The notes under the pieces were generated by a model. It had not been told where the DNA came from and did no database searches. It worked only from the letters and a program-made list of their open reading frames with translations. The position numbers were made by a program, and so were the translations under genes. Below are positions 8,321 to 16,624 of a stretch of DNA of 64,000 nucleotides, in pieces. This stretch comes from Ensifer sp. USDA 6670 (GTDB taxonomy: Bacteria > Pseudomonadota > Alphaproteobacteria > Rhizobiales > Rhizobiaceae), in assembly GCA_000421085.1 (NCBI GenBank), contig ATWE01000002.1, forward strand, positions 62,001 through 126,000, given 5' to 3'. The first letter of the stretch is position 1. Every line of letters starts with the position of its first letter.

Positions 8321-9046
8321 ATGCTGCAAGCCCTGACCGCCGCATCTTGCGCCTGCGTGCTGATCGAGCTTGCCTCCATGCAGACGGTGGCTGCCGAAAA
8401 GGTGCCGGAGGCGCTCGTCGGTTCGTGGCTTGCCGAGGACATCGGCGGCCGGGGCGTGATCGACGATCTGCAGACGACGCTCGAGATCCGCGAAGACGGC
8501 ACCTATGGCGGCATGGCCGGCTGCAATCATTTCACCGGAACGTTCAGCCTCTCCGGCGCGGCGATCACCTTCGGGCCGGCTGCCGCTACCCGCAAGATGT
8601 GCGCACCGGCGATCATGGACCAAGAGCGGAAGTTCTTCGAAGCTCTGAAGACGGAGCTTGCCTGGCGAATAGAAGGATCCAAGCTCGTCCTCGGCGGGCG
8701 GAACGGCAAGAGCTTGCTGCAGCTAGCCTCGATGCAGCCGCGGAACGGCAGCCGGGCAGAACTGAAGATCGACATTCCCGGCGCAGGCGCGGTCGATCGG
8801 CGGACGGTCCGCTATGCCTGCGGCGACAAAACGATCGAGGCCGAATACATCGACGCCGGGTCCGTGTCGCTCGCGACCTTCACAATCGAGGGCACATTCA
8901 TCGTGGCATCGAACGTGATTTCCGGATCGGGTGCCAGGTATGCCGGCGGCCGATATGTCTGGTGGACGAAGGGCGGCGAGGCGACGCTTTTCGATGCGAT
9001 GAAGAGCGAGGAGGATCGGGGTATAGCCTGCAAGGAAGTGGAATAG
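8321..9046 (+). CDS. Exported META-domain (HslJ-like) protein
   Basis: 241 residues with a signal peptide (MLQALTAASCACVLIELAS…TVAAE) followed by a META domain at about residues 30-130: LVGSWLAEDIGG, TYGGMAGCNHFTGTFSLSG and the trailing CAPAIMDQERKFFEALK helix. META/HslJ domains occur in periplasmic or outer-membrane stress proteins (heat-shock, novobiocin resistance); the reaction is unknown. The C-terminal half (about 140-241) resembles the membrane-bound lysozyme-inhibitor type fold (RYACGDKTIEAEYI…ISGSGARYAGGRYVWWTKGGEATL), including the two cysteines. ATG 8321 is preferred over one at 8297 because GAGGAG lies 8 bases upstream and the signal peptide begins there. Confidence 0.8.
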   Translation: MLQALTAASCACVLIELASMQTVAAEKVPEALVGSWLAEDIGGRGVIDDLQTTLEIREDGTYGGMAGCNHFTGTFSLSGAAITFGPAAATRKMCAPAIMDQERKFFEALKTELAWRIEGSKLVLGGRNGKSLLQLASMQPRNGSRAELKIDIPGAGAVDRRTVRYACGDKTIEAEYIDAGSVSLATFTIEGTFIVASNVISGSGARYAGGRYVWWTKGGEATLFDAMKSEEDRGIACKEVE

Positions 9047-9091
9047 CGGGGCCGCCTCGACACAGGCTGGACGGGATTGTACTTCTGAACC

Positions 9092-9812
9092 ATGCTGGAC
9101 TGGCTCGATAACGATTACCGCACGCTATTTCGATTGGGAGATGGAGGCCGGATAGAACGGGAGAACGATCCGGAGGGGTCGCCCGGGCCGGGTTTTTGGC
9201 TGGCAGGATGCGCCGAGGGAAATATTTTTGGGGTGCGGACCGATGTGCCCGAAGACATAGCCGAAGAACTCGAGAGACTTGTCGCCGACGAACCGCCATT
9301 CACCGATCCGGGCATTCCAAAACACCTTGGTCGATACCTGCCTTTGCTCGGCGGAAGCGGGCCGTGAAGTACAATTCGGCCTGATCTACGAGCTGCCGCA
9401 CGCCCTGGCCTATGAGGGCCGTGCGCGCTTGATCGAAAGCGGCACCGGGAAAGGCCGGGAGTTGACGCGCACCTGGGCGGCAAACGGAGTGCCCCAAAAG
9501 TCTGTTCGACCTCGGCTTTCACGACGTGACAGACCTCTGGGAGCCCTGGTGTGTTGCGGCTGCGGGCGGCGAGATCGCCTCGATCGCCTTTGCAGCGCGG
9601 CTTTCGGATGCTGGAGCCGAACTCGGCCTGGTAACGGCGAAGGCCTTCAGGAGGCAGGGCCTCGGGGCAGCCGCTACCGCCGGCTGGTCCCGCTTGCCTG
9701 AGCTGCGCTCCCGCACCTGTTCTACAGGACGGATCGCGAAAATCACGCATCGCAGCGGGTTGCCGCCCGCCTCGGCCTTCGGCTTCGGGGAGCAAGCTTG
9801 AGGGTAGGCTAG
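9092..9812 (+). pseudogene. GNAT N-acetyltransferase pseudogene with three frameshifts
   Basis: Begins MLDWLDNDYRTLFRLGDGG at ATG 9092. Reading continues in a second frame after about 9350 (REVQFGLIYELPHAL), a third after about 9500 (LFDLGFHDVTDLWEPW, then the acetyl-CoA loop AFRRQGLGAAAT) and a fourth segment after about 9715 (LFYRTDRENHASQRVAARLGL), ending at TAG 9810-9812. Stitched together, it is a full GNAT protein of about 240 residues with Q/RxxGxG/A and the C-terminal N-x-A/S-S-xxVAxxLG helix. Three independent frameshifts mean true decay rather than sequencing error. Confidence 0.8.
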
Positions 9813-9914
9813 AGCATTTCCGCTTTTCTCCGAATTGCGGAACTCTCTAACCCTTTCTTTTTCCGCCATGCCGGCCGGAAAACCGCTGCGTACCTTTCCT
9901 GGCATTGCTCCAGG
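9810..9914. repeat. Rhizobial intergenic mosaic-type (RIME-like) palindromic repeat
   Basis: The sequence from TAGAGCATTTCCGC to GGCATTGCTC has the layout of the intergenic palindromic repeats scattered through Rhizobiales genomes: a leading AGAGCATTTCCG, a middle CCGAATTGCGGA hairpin, a second hairpin around GGCCGGAAAACCGC, and a closing inverted copy (GCATTGCTC). It directly follows the GNAT pseudogene stop. Identification is from memory of the family. Confidence 0.5.
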
Positions 9915-9950
9915 TGTGAAGAGTGGCCGGCATGGGGCACCATGCGGAAC

Positions 9951-10118
9951 TCACGCGCGGCTGTTTGTGTCGCTACCTTCGTCCAATTCATGTAATTCGA
10001 TAAAGCCGTATTGCTCCAGCCACTCACGAAGGATGAGGCGGATTATCTCGTCCCGGGTCATTTGGAGTTGTTCGCAGGCCAGACCGAGGGCCAACTCAAC
10101 GTCATTCTCGAAGATCAT
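9951..10118 (-). CDS. Small protein, ribbon-helix-helix-like
   Basis: 55 residues beginning MIFENDVELALGLA; an in-frame ATG at 10139 is an alternative, but GCGAGG lies just upstream of 10118. The core MTRDEIIRLILREWLEQYGF looks like a short amphipathic helix-turn-helix, similar in spacing to the protein at 6994-7191. The family is common as tiny orphan genes in rhizobia, function unknown. No toxin partner is adjacent. Confidence 0.5.
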   Translation of the reverse strand: MIFENDVELALGLACEQLQMTRDEIIRLILREWLEQYGFIELHELDEGSDTNSRA

Positions 10119-10311
10119 CGCCTCGCCTGCACAGTACAACCACGAGATAGAAGGGTCTCACAGCACAGGTTGCAGTCAAGGATTACGGAGCGTGCTCAAT
10201 GGGATAAGCCAAAATGGGCTAGGACTATCGGCCATTTAATGTCGGACTTAAGTCTTAAAAGAAAGCACCGCGCGTGGATACGCGCGGCGCTCGAACTTTT
10301 ATTCACTTCGA

Positions 10312-11502
10312 TCAGGCGAAGAGAAAATCGGCGCTGCTGAAGTGCGAGGCAGCGAGGGTATTCGTCGGATCGTCGACATGTATCGACAGCGCATTGCCCG
10401 TCGAATCATAGCCTTTCAACATCACGTCTCCGCCGGCGTCATCATACGCAAAAATCGTACCAGCCGTGCCGGAGCTCGAATATTGCTTGATTCCCAGGTT
10501 CTCCAGGACAAGCCGATCGGTGCCGTCTTGAAAGTCCATCACGGAGTCCCGGCCGACGAGCGAACCCGCGCCCTTGAAGACGAAGCGGTCGGCATCGGCG
10601 CCACCCCACAGGATGTCGCTTCCCGCGTCGCCAAAAAGGGTATCTCTCCCCGCGTCACCGCGAAGCGTGTCGTTTCCGTCTCCGGCAATGACATGGTCGT
10701 TGCCGAGGCCACCATTAAGGACGTCGTCGCCGGCTTCGCCCGACAAGATATCGTCGCCCGCATCCCCGAATGCCAGATCGTTGCCGGCGCCCGCGGCAAT
10801 CCGATCATTACCGTTACCGCCGCGGGCCTGGTCGATGCCGCCCTCGGAGTCGAGCACGTCATTCCCATCACCGCCATCGAGGTAGTTGTTCCCGTCGCCG
10901 GCATCGACGATGTCGTCGCCGATGCCGCCATAGACCCGGTCGTTTCCGGATTGGCCCTTCAGAGCGTCGTTGCCCTCTTCGCCGTAGATCGTATCGTTGC
11001 CGGCGCCACCACCGACCGCCTGCTGCGTCAGCTTGCCCGTTGCGGGATCAATGCGGTTGTTGAAGCCGTCGTTCCCCGAGCCGGCATAGATGATGTCGTC
11101 TCCCGCTCCGCCGTCGATGTATTCCTCGCCGGCGCCGCCATAGATCTGGTCGTGGCCGGCATCTCCCAGGATATGGTCATGGCCATCGCCGCCGTTGATG
11201 ATGTCATTGCCGTCTTCACCGGAGAAGATATCGTTGCCGAGACCGCCGATCAGCGTGTCGGCGCCAGCGCCGCCGTCGAAGCTGTCATTGCCGTCGCCGC
11301 CTTCCGCATAATCATCGCCCGCCCCGGCCTTGAAAAAGTCGTTGCCAAGCCCACCGTAGAGCAAGTCGTTGCCAAGCCCGCCATCGAGATAGTCGTCACC
11401 GGCATTACCCCAAATGGAATCACTGCCATCATAGCCGCGGATCGTGTCTGCAAGATTCGTACCGATGAGCTTGTTGGCAACGTTGGTTCCATTGATGTTC
11501 AT
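10312..11502 (-). CDS. RTX / hemolysin-type calcium-binding repeat protein
   Basis: 396 residues made almost entirely of glycine-aspartate nonapeptides (GGxGNDxLx type, roughly 27 copies from about residue 20 to 300), which fold into calcium-filled parallel beta-rolls outside the cell. The C-terminal 95 residues (DADRFVFKGAG…VMDFQDGTDRLVL…) match the serralysin/M10-type tail carrying the type I secretion signal. There is no enzymatic domain. Rhizobial relatives include NodO-like and biofilm adhesins. ATG 11502 is chosen over an upstream start because GGGAG lies 9 bases before it and the repeats begin soon after. No type I transporter is present in the window. Confidence 0.87.
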   Translation of the reverse strand: MNINGTNVANKLIGTNLADTIRGYDGSDSIWGNAGDDYLDGGLGNDLLYGGLGNDFFKAGAGDDYAEGGDGNDSFDGGAGADTLIGGLGNDIFSGEDGNDIINGGDGHDHILGDAGHDQIYGGAGEEYIDGGAGDDIIYAGSGNDGFNNRIDPATGKLTQQAVGGGAGNDTIYGEEGNDALKGQSGNDRVYGGIGDDIVDAGDGNNYLDGGDGNDVLDSEGGIDQARGGNGNDRIAAGAGNDLAFGDAGDDILSGEAGDDVLNGGLGNDHVIAGDGNDTLRGDAGRDTLFGDAGSDILWGGADADRFVFKGAGSLVGRDSVMDFQDGTDRLVLENLGIKQYSSSGTAGTIFAYDDAGGDVMLKGYDSTGNALSIHVDDPTNTLAASHFSSADFLFA

Positions 11503-11799
11503 TCGTCCACTCCCTGCTGTTCTGACGGCGGGGGTGGTGAAGTTCGAATGAGGCATAACGGTGTCACGCCTACGCCGGACTTGCGCGCTTGGAAGCAAGC
11601 TGTTGTTTACGCAAAAAGAAAAAGGCGGCAGTTGTGTGGATAACGTTTTTCCCGTCTCTCGGAAAGCTTTCAGCTATCTGCGATTGGCATCGCTATACTT
11701 GAGGCTGAAATCGCAATGAGGGAGAAGATTTGCGGCTGGTGGAGTTGTACTAGTTTCGCTTGAGCGGTGATGCCTTCGTAAGCGACAAGCCGCGGCCGT

Positions 11800-12135
11800 T
11801 CAGGCGGCGTAGTTCCACGGCATGAGTGCGTCGATTTCGCTCTCGGCCAGGCATTGTCGATGCGCTCGAGGGTCTGGGTGAACCAGGCGACCGGATCGAC
11901 GTTGTTCATTTTTGCCGTCTGCAGCAGTGTCGCGATGGTCGCCCAGCTCCTTCCGCCGCCGTCGCTGCCGGCGATGAGTGAGTTCTTTCTCGTGATCGCC
12001 TGTGGCCCGATGGCGCGCTCGACGCTGTTCGAGTCGAGCTCGATCCGGCCGTCGGTCAGAAAGCGTTCGAAGATGGCACGAAGCGACATGGCGTAGCGGA
12101 GCGCCTCGGCGAGCTTCGAAGACCGAGGTCCACCG
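11800..12135 (-). pseudogene. IS66-family transposase C-terminal remnant
   Basis: The minus strand encodes the end of an IS66 TnpC: SKLAEALRYAMSLR, then DGRIELDSNSVERAIGPQAI, SLIAGSDGGGRSWATIATLL and NNVDPVAWFTQTLERI, followed by a frame change near 11860 into SEIDALMPWNYAA, the usual IS66 end. About 110 of about 510 residues remain; no intact IS ends are recognised. It marks an old insertion next to the RTX gene. Confidence 0.8.
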
Positions 12136-12403
12136 CTTTCTCCGGCAACGGCAGACCTCTGACCGCCTGGGAGTGATGGGTTGCTGGCGGCTGGGGATCA
12201 GCAAACCACAATCAGTTTCCTGCAGCCATTCGCCCATCTGGTTTAGTCCGCCCATCCAAGGGTTGGCCAGAGCGTTTCATGGATGTTCCCGATGCGCGGC
12301 TAACCCTTGTCCGTAGCGCTTGGACGTCTCAAGCCATCGCCCCGGATCTCCTTCGACCTGTTCTTCGGCTGAGTTGCCGAAAAATCTCTGCCGGCAGTGT
12401 CTC

Positions 12404-14278
12404 TCACCCGAGGAGTTCAAGCACCTTCGGGAAACGCGGATGATTACGGATGGGGTCGAGATCCGAGTCGTATTTTACCCACCTCTTTGTTTCGTGGGTG
12501 GCCTCGGGGAGAAGCTCGATTAGCAAGTCGATCGCTCGATCAGGTTCGCCCTGGAGCGAGTAAAAGCAAGCCACATTATATTTGGCCAGGCGATCGTCGG
12601 GATCGGTCGCCAAAGCGCGTCCCGCCCATTCCTTAGCACGATCAAGCTCGCCAAGTGCCGCAAGCCCCACAGCCCCCAAGTAGGCGGGTCTTGGATTTTC
12701 CGGACGCATCATGAGCTCACGCTCGGCGCGCGCGACGCCTTCCCGCGCCGCAGTATTCATTTCCTGCTCGCGTCCGAGCGAACGGAGAACGTTAATGAGC
12801 ACAAGCAGGGCCTGATAATCGTCAGGTTTGATGTCTGCGGCGCGCTGGAAATGCCTTGCCGCTTCGTCCAGTTTCCCCTGGGTAAAGCAGGCACGGGCAT
12901 AGAAATAGTGGGCTTCAAACAGATCGGGATCGAGGGCGATCGCCTGATCGAACTCCGCCATCGCTTCCGAATGTCGCTCGCGAAGCGACAGAGCCAGGCC
13001 GAGTGAAGCGTGCGCTTCTGCGAGACCACTCTCAAGATCCAGCGCCTTGGCGCTGGTCGCCAAAATGCCGTCGATCGACACGTCAGCGTTGTAGTGAAGG
13101 AAGAGGAAGGAATCGCAATCGGCAATTCCGGCGTAGGCCCGCGCATAAAGCGGGTCGAGTTCGACCGCCATGGCGAACATACGCTTCGCCAAAACGTAAT
13201 GCGACTGTGAATGCCAGTGCAGGAATTGCCGTCCTCTAAGGTAATACGCGTAGGCCTCGAAGTTCCCGGTGGGCACCCGACCGATGTTCTTCTTCTCCCC
13301 CGGAAGCAGCTTGACCTTCAAGTGGTCCACAATGGTATGGGTAATCTCGTCTTGAAGGGCGAAGATTTCGGTGAGATCCCAGTCGTAGCGATCGGCCCAG
13401 AGATGACCACCGCCCTTGCCCTCGACGAGTTGCGCGGTGACGCGCACACGCGAGCCGACCCTACGGACGCTTCCTTCTAAGATATAGCCAACCCTGAGAT
13501 CCTGGCTGACCTGCTGCACCTTCACCGGCTTATTCTTGTAGGTATATGCCGTATTCCGGGCGACAACGAACAGGCCCGAGATTTTCGACAGGTCGGTAAT
13601 GATGTCCTCGGTGATCCCGTCACTGAAATATTCTTGCTCAGGGTCACCGCTTATATTGTTGAAGGGCAGCACGGCGATGGACGGCTTCTCAATCTCCCAA
13701 GGCTCTTGGGTGCCTGCATCCGAGCCGGCCTTTTTTTGAGCCGCCGAAAAATCCAGAGAAATGCTATAGGCACGCACTGGCCGGTCGATGTTCTTGAGCG
13801 CCTGCTCGCCCATGTCCTCAAATCGAAGATCCAGCCTGTTGCCAACGTTATCGCGGACGGCCGCAGATACGGCGATACCGCCCGGCGCCGCTATTTTTTC
13901 GAGCCGCACAGCCACATTGACGCCGTCCCCGAAGATGTCGTCGCTTTCAACGATCACGTCCCCAAGGTTGATGCCGATGCGAAGCTCGATCCGGCTTGGC
14001 CGCGGCACATCCACATTGCGCTCTAGCATACCCCGCTGGACCGTGGCAGCGCAGGTGACCGCATTCACGACGCTTGGAAACTCGGCTAGGAATCCATCGC
14101 CGGTGAGCTTCACGATGCGCCCCTCATACTCGACTATCTTGGGGTCGATTAGCTCCTTTCGGTGCGATTTCCATGCCGCATGAGTACCAGCCTCATCCCG
14201 GGCCATGAGGCGGCTATAGGTCACTACGTCTGCGGCAAGGATTGCCGTCAGACGTCTGTGCACGGTCGCATCGTCCAT
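12404..14278 (-). CDS. Class III adenylate cyclase with TolB-like and TPR domains
   Basis: 624 residues. Residues about 8-170 form a class III nucleotide cyclase domain: metal aspartates D17 (AILAADVVTYSRLM) and D61 (KLTGDGFLAEF), then IGINLGDVIVESDDIFGDGVN. Residues about 198-320 are a TolB-N-like domain (PSIAVLPFNNISGD…FSDGITEDII…YILEGSVRR), and about 330-610 are tetratricopeptide repeats. This cyclase-TolB-TPR architecture is multiplied many-fold in rhizobial genomes and makes cAMP in response to unknown protein partners. Cytoplasmic; no membrane segment. ATG 14278; alone on its strand, divergent from the DUF982 gene. Confidence 0.88.
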   Translation of the reverse strand: MDDATVHRRLTAILAADVVTYSRLMARDEAGTHAAWKSHRKELIDPKIVEYEGRIVKLTGDGFLAEFPSVVNAVTCAATVQRGMLERNVDVPRPSRIELRIGINLGDVIVESDDIFGDGVNVAVRLEKIAAPGGIAVSAAVRDNVGNRLDLRFEDMGEQALKNIDRPVRAYSISLDFSAAQKKAGSDAGTQEPWEIEKPSIAVLPFNNISGDPEQEYFSDGITEDIITDLSKISGLFVVARNTAYTYKNKPVKVQQVSQDLRVGYILEGSVRRVGSRVRVTAQLVEGKGGGHLWADRYDWDLTEIFALQDEITHTIVDHLKVKLLPGEKKNIGRVPTGNFEAYAYYLRGRQFLHWHSQSHYVLAKRMFAMAVELDPLYARAYAGIADCDSFLFLHYNADVSIDGILATSAKALDLESGLAEAHASLGLALSLRERHSEAMAEFDQAIALDPDLFEAHYFYARACFTQGKLDEAARHFQRAADIKPDDYQALLVLINVLRSLGREQEMNTAAREGVARAERELMMRPENPRPAYLGAVGLAALGELDRAKEWAGRALATDPDDRLAKYNVACFYSLQGEPDRAIDLLIELLPEATHETKRWVKYDSDLDPIRNHPRFPKVLELLG

Positions 14279-14532
14279 GTGACCACCCAGTTTTCGTGTG
14301 CTGCCACGCTCGGGGTGCCATGTCCCAGGCCAAAGGCAATTATACTCCAGCGGCTAGTGAATGTCTCTGTCAGGTGAGGCGAAAACGGTCGAACTTGCCC
14401 TTCGATCGATCCAAGCCGCTCAACGGAAATGTCGTGCGACTCCTTAGCTCCCGCAGCTTGCGCGCAGCGGTAGGCGCGCTGGAACGATTGAGAGGGAACT
14501 CGGTTGGGCCTCGAAACAAAAGGAACATCAAC

Positions 14533-14778
14533 ATGGACGAGACATGGGATGAATGCGTCATCGTCGAGGTTTCCGATCTCGATGGCGTCCAGATCGTGTG
14601 GTCGCCCACGTTTGCAGCTCGCCTGCTCAGCGAGAACTGGCCGAAGACGGACGGAAGCACATACGCTGCTGCTTTGAACGCCTGCACAGATGCGATGCTC
14701 GGCGCCGCGCCTGCCGCGCCGGCACGAGACGCTTTCCTAGCAGCGATTGAAGAGGTGAAGCTCAAGACCTTCCGCTAA
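14533..14778 (+). CDS. DUF982 family protein
   Basis: 81 residues matching the DUF982 pattern: a short beta-rich N-terminus (ECVIVEVSDLDGVQIV), TFAARLLSENWP, and a helix ending ARDAFLAAIEEVKL. The family is almost confined to Rhizobiales, usually in several copies on plasmids, and has no known function. ATG 14533 is selected because the family begins here; AAACAAAAGGAAC lies just upstream. Transcribed alone. Confidence 0.8.
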   Translation: MDETWDECVIVEVSDLDGVQIVWSPTFAARLLSENWPKTDGSTYAAALNACTDAMLGAAPAAPARDAFLAAIEEVKLKTFR

Positions 14779-15192
14779 GGTCACGCGGGTCCCTCTTTGC
14801 AGAGAGCTGCCGACAGCACCGAGCATGGCGACACAGCTTGTCTTCGGCCCTCGGCCACAGCTCGAGCGCTCCGATCTCGGGGCCGTGGTCTCGACCTTCA
14901 CGCGCTCGTCACTCCAGCCCCTCGATGATGGCGACGTCGCTCGCTGCTGTCTCCTGCGCATCATCAAAGGGTCGCACTCGACGTCGTATTCACGCGTCTT
15001 CGCGGCTGCTGTAAACTCCCGAGCGAATGATTGATGCGCAGTCGCACCAATCGATCGAACTTGCCAGGACAGACAAAGCCAATCGGCCATCAGCCGCGCG
15101 GCTGCATCGGCAGCTTCGGATCATTGAGCCTGCCACGTGCATGTCACGTGCAAATTCACCGATGTCTGGAAACTGGAACCCCGCTGACTGGA
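14779..15192. other. 414-base gap downstream of the sugar-binding protein
   Basis: No gene recognised. This is where permease genes for the adjacent (minus-strand) sugar-binding protein would normally follow, yet no membrane-protein reading frame exists. It contains a short direct repeat, CACGTGCA, twice around 15136-15153. The 3' ends of the DUF982 gene and of the binding-protein gene converge across it. Confidence 0.45.
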
Positions 15193-16479
15193 TCAGCCGG
15201 CTCGGACCGTGGCCCTGCCTTCCTCCACCAGCCGTGTCGCCGCATCTTCGATCGATATCCGCTTGAAGGCGAGCTCGTCGGCAATCGGGCGCAGCACGCG
15301 CTGGTCGAATTCGGTCGATCCGAGCGGCGCCGGGGACGGATAGCCGCCCACCTGATCCTTGAGGGCGTTGATGTATTTCACCGTTTCCGTCTCCGTCGGG
15401 TTGAGCGAAGGCAGGATTGCTTCGCGAACTGTTGGCGACATGGGCACGCCGCGCTCGACGCCGAGGATCTTGCCGGCCTCGACATCATTGACGAAGAAGT
15501 TGATGAATTTGGCGGCCGCTTCACCGTGTTCCGTCGACGCACCGATGCTCCAGATCAGCGCCGGGCGATAGTAATGGCCGGAGGGGCCGCCCTTCTCGGC
15601 ACGCGGCAGCATGCCGATACCGAGCTTGCTTTTCATGATGAGCTGGTAGCCGACCATCTGGTTGGAGTAGGCCATGCCCATGGCCGAGTAGCCAAGCGCC
15701 AGGCAATTGGTGTCGATCGTGTTCTGGTCGAGCGTCTGTATGTCTGCGCCGACGGTGCCACCGCGCTTGCGCAGTTCCTCCCAATAGGCATACCACTCCT
15801 TCGCCTCCTCGGCGCCGAAGCCAAGGCCGGTATCGGTGTAGAGGCTGCTGCCACGCTGGCGGAGCCAGGCATCAAAGACATAGGCATAGCGGGCTCCATA
15901 GGGTCCGCCCCGGACATTCTTGTTGCCGGCCGCCTTGGTCATCTCGACGGCGATGTCGGCATATTCCGCCCAGGTGGTATCGACGCCCGGCGGCGTGATG
16001 CCGGCTTTGGCGAAGGCATCGGCGTCGTAGAACAGCGCGAAGGAATTGAGACCGAGGCCGATACCCCAGAGCTTTCCGTCCACCGTCGTCAACTTCAGCA
16101 CGTCCTTGCCGAAGGCGTCGACGTCGAGCGCCGAAGAGAGGAAGGGGTCGAGCGCCGTGCAGGCGCCGCGCTTGGAATAATCGGAAATCGTGCTGGGCTC
16201 GAGCTGGAAGATATCGGCAATGGCGCGGCCGGCCATCTGCGTGGCGAGCTTCGTCCAATACCCGTCTCCGCTCAAGCTCTCGCCGACGATCCTGATATCC
16301 GGGTTCTTCTCCCCGAAAAGCTTGGCGACTGCCAATGTCCGTTTCGAGCGGTCGTTCGATCCCCACCACATCGCGCGCAACTGAACGCTTTCGGCGGCCA
16401 AACCCGAGCGGGAACCCAAGGCGATACCCGTCGCCGCGCCGGCCGCGCCGACCATGAATTCGCGTCTCTTGAGTAGCAT
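15193..16479 (-). CDS. ABC sugar-transporter periplasmic binding protein (CUT1, family 1)
   Basis: 428 residues. The N-terminus carries a Tat-type signal (LLKRREFMVGAAGAATGIALG). The mature protein has the family-1 solute-binding layout: VQLRAMWWGSNDRSKRTLAVAK, KNPDIRIVGE, the WGIGLGLNSFALFYDADAFAKAG hinge strand, and PALIWSIGASTEHGEAAAKFINFF near the C-terminus. It would bind a sugar or oligosaccharide and deliver it to a CUT1 permease pair. No permease or ATPase gene is beside it, unusual for this class. ATG 16479 follows GGGGAGGA. Divergent from the LacI regulator at 16625, probably sharing its operator. Confidence 0.88.
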   Translation of the reverse strand: MLLKRREFMVGAAGAATGIALGSRSGLAAESVQLRAMWWGSNDRSKRTLAVAKLFGEKNPDIRIVGESLSGDGYWTKLATQMAGRAIADIFQLEPSTISDYSKRGACTALDPFLSSALDVDAFGKDVLKLTTVDGKLWGIGLGLNSFALFYDADAFAKAGITPPGVDTTWAEYADIAVEMTKAAGNKNVRGGPYGARYAYVFDAWLRQRGSSLYTDTGLGFGAEEAKEWYAYWEELRKRGGTVGADIQTLDQNTIDTNCLALGYSAMGMAYSNQMVGYQLIMKSKLGIGMLPRAEKGGPSGHYYRPALIWSIGASTEHGEAAAKFINFFVNDVEAGKILGVERGVPMSPTVREAILPSLNPTETETVKYINALKDQVGGYPSPAPLGSTEFDQRVLRPIADELAFKRISIEDAATRLVEEGRATVRAG

Positions 16480-16590
16480 GCCAGTCCTCCCCTGTGTTGC
16501 CCTGCCGGGCTCTCCTCCAGCGCCTGCAGGCTCCAATTAGCGCAAGAGCTTATGCAAAAATCTTTTCTGCGCAATATATCTTTTCGTTCT

Positions 16591-16602
16591 TGCAAATTTG
16601 CA
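16591..16602. promoter_or_regulatory. Palindrome TGCAAATTTGCA, candidate LacI-family operator
   Basis: Perfect 12-bp palindrome centred between the divergent sugar-binding protein and LacI-type regulator genes, 22 bases before the regulator start. LacI-family operators are short central-symmetric palindromes, usually with a CG centre; this one has an AT centre. A related half (TTGCGCAATATA) lies about 20 bases further left. Binding by the adjacent regulator is inferred. Confidence 0.5.
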
Positions 16603-16624
16603 TTGATTGCGTAATGTTTGCACC

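Noticed and set aside
10342-11643. Long plus-strand open frame opposite the RTX gene
   Set aside because: Its valine/alanine repeats mirror the nonapeptide repeats of the minus-strand gene; no start site or family supports it.
15031-16476. 481-codon plus-strand frame opposite the sugar-binding protein
   Set aside because: Antisense shadow of a GC-rich gene with clear signal peptide and family match on the other strand.
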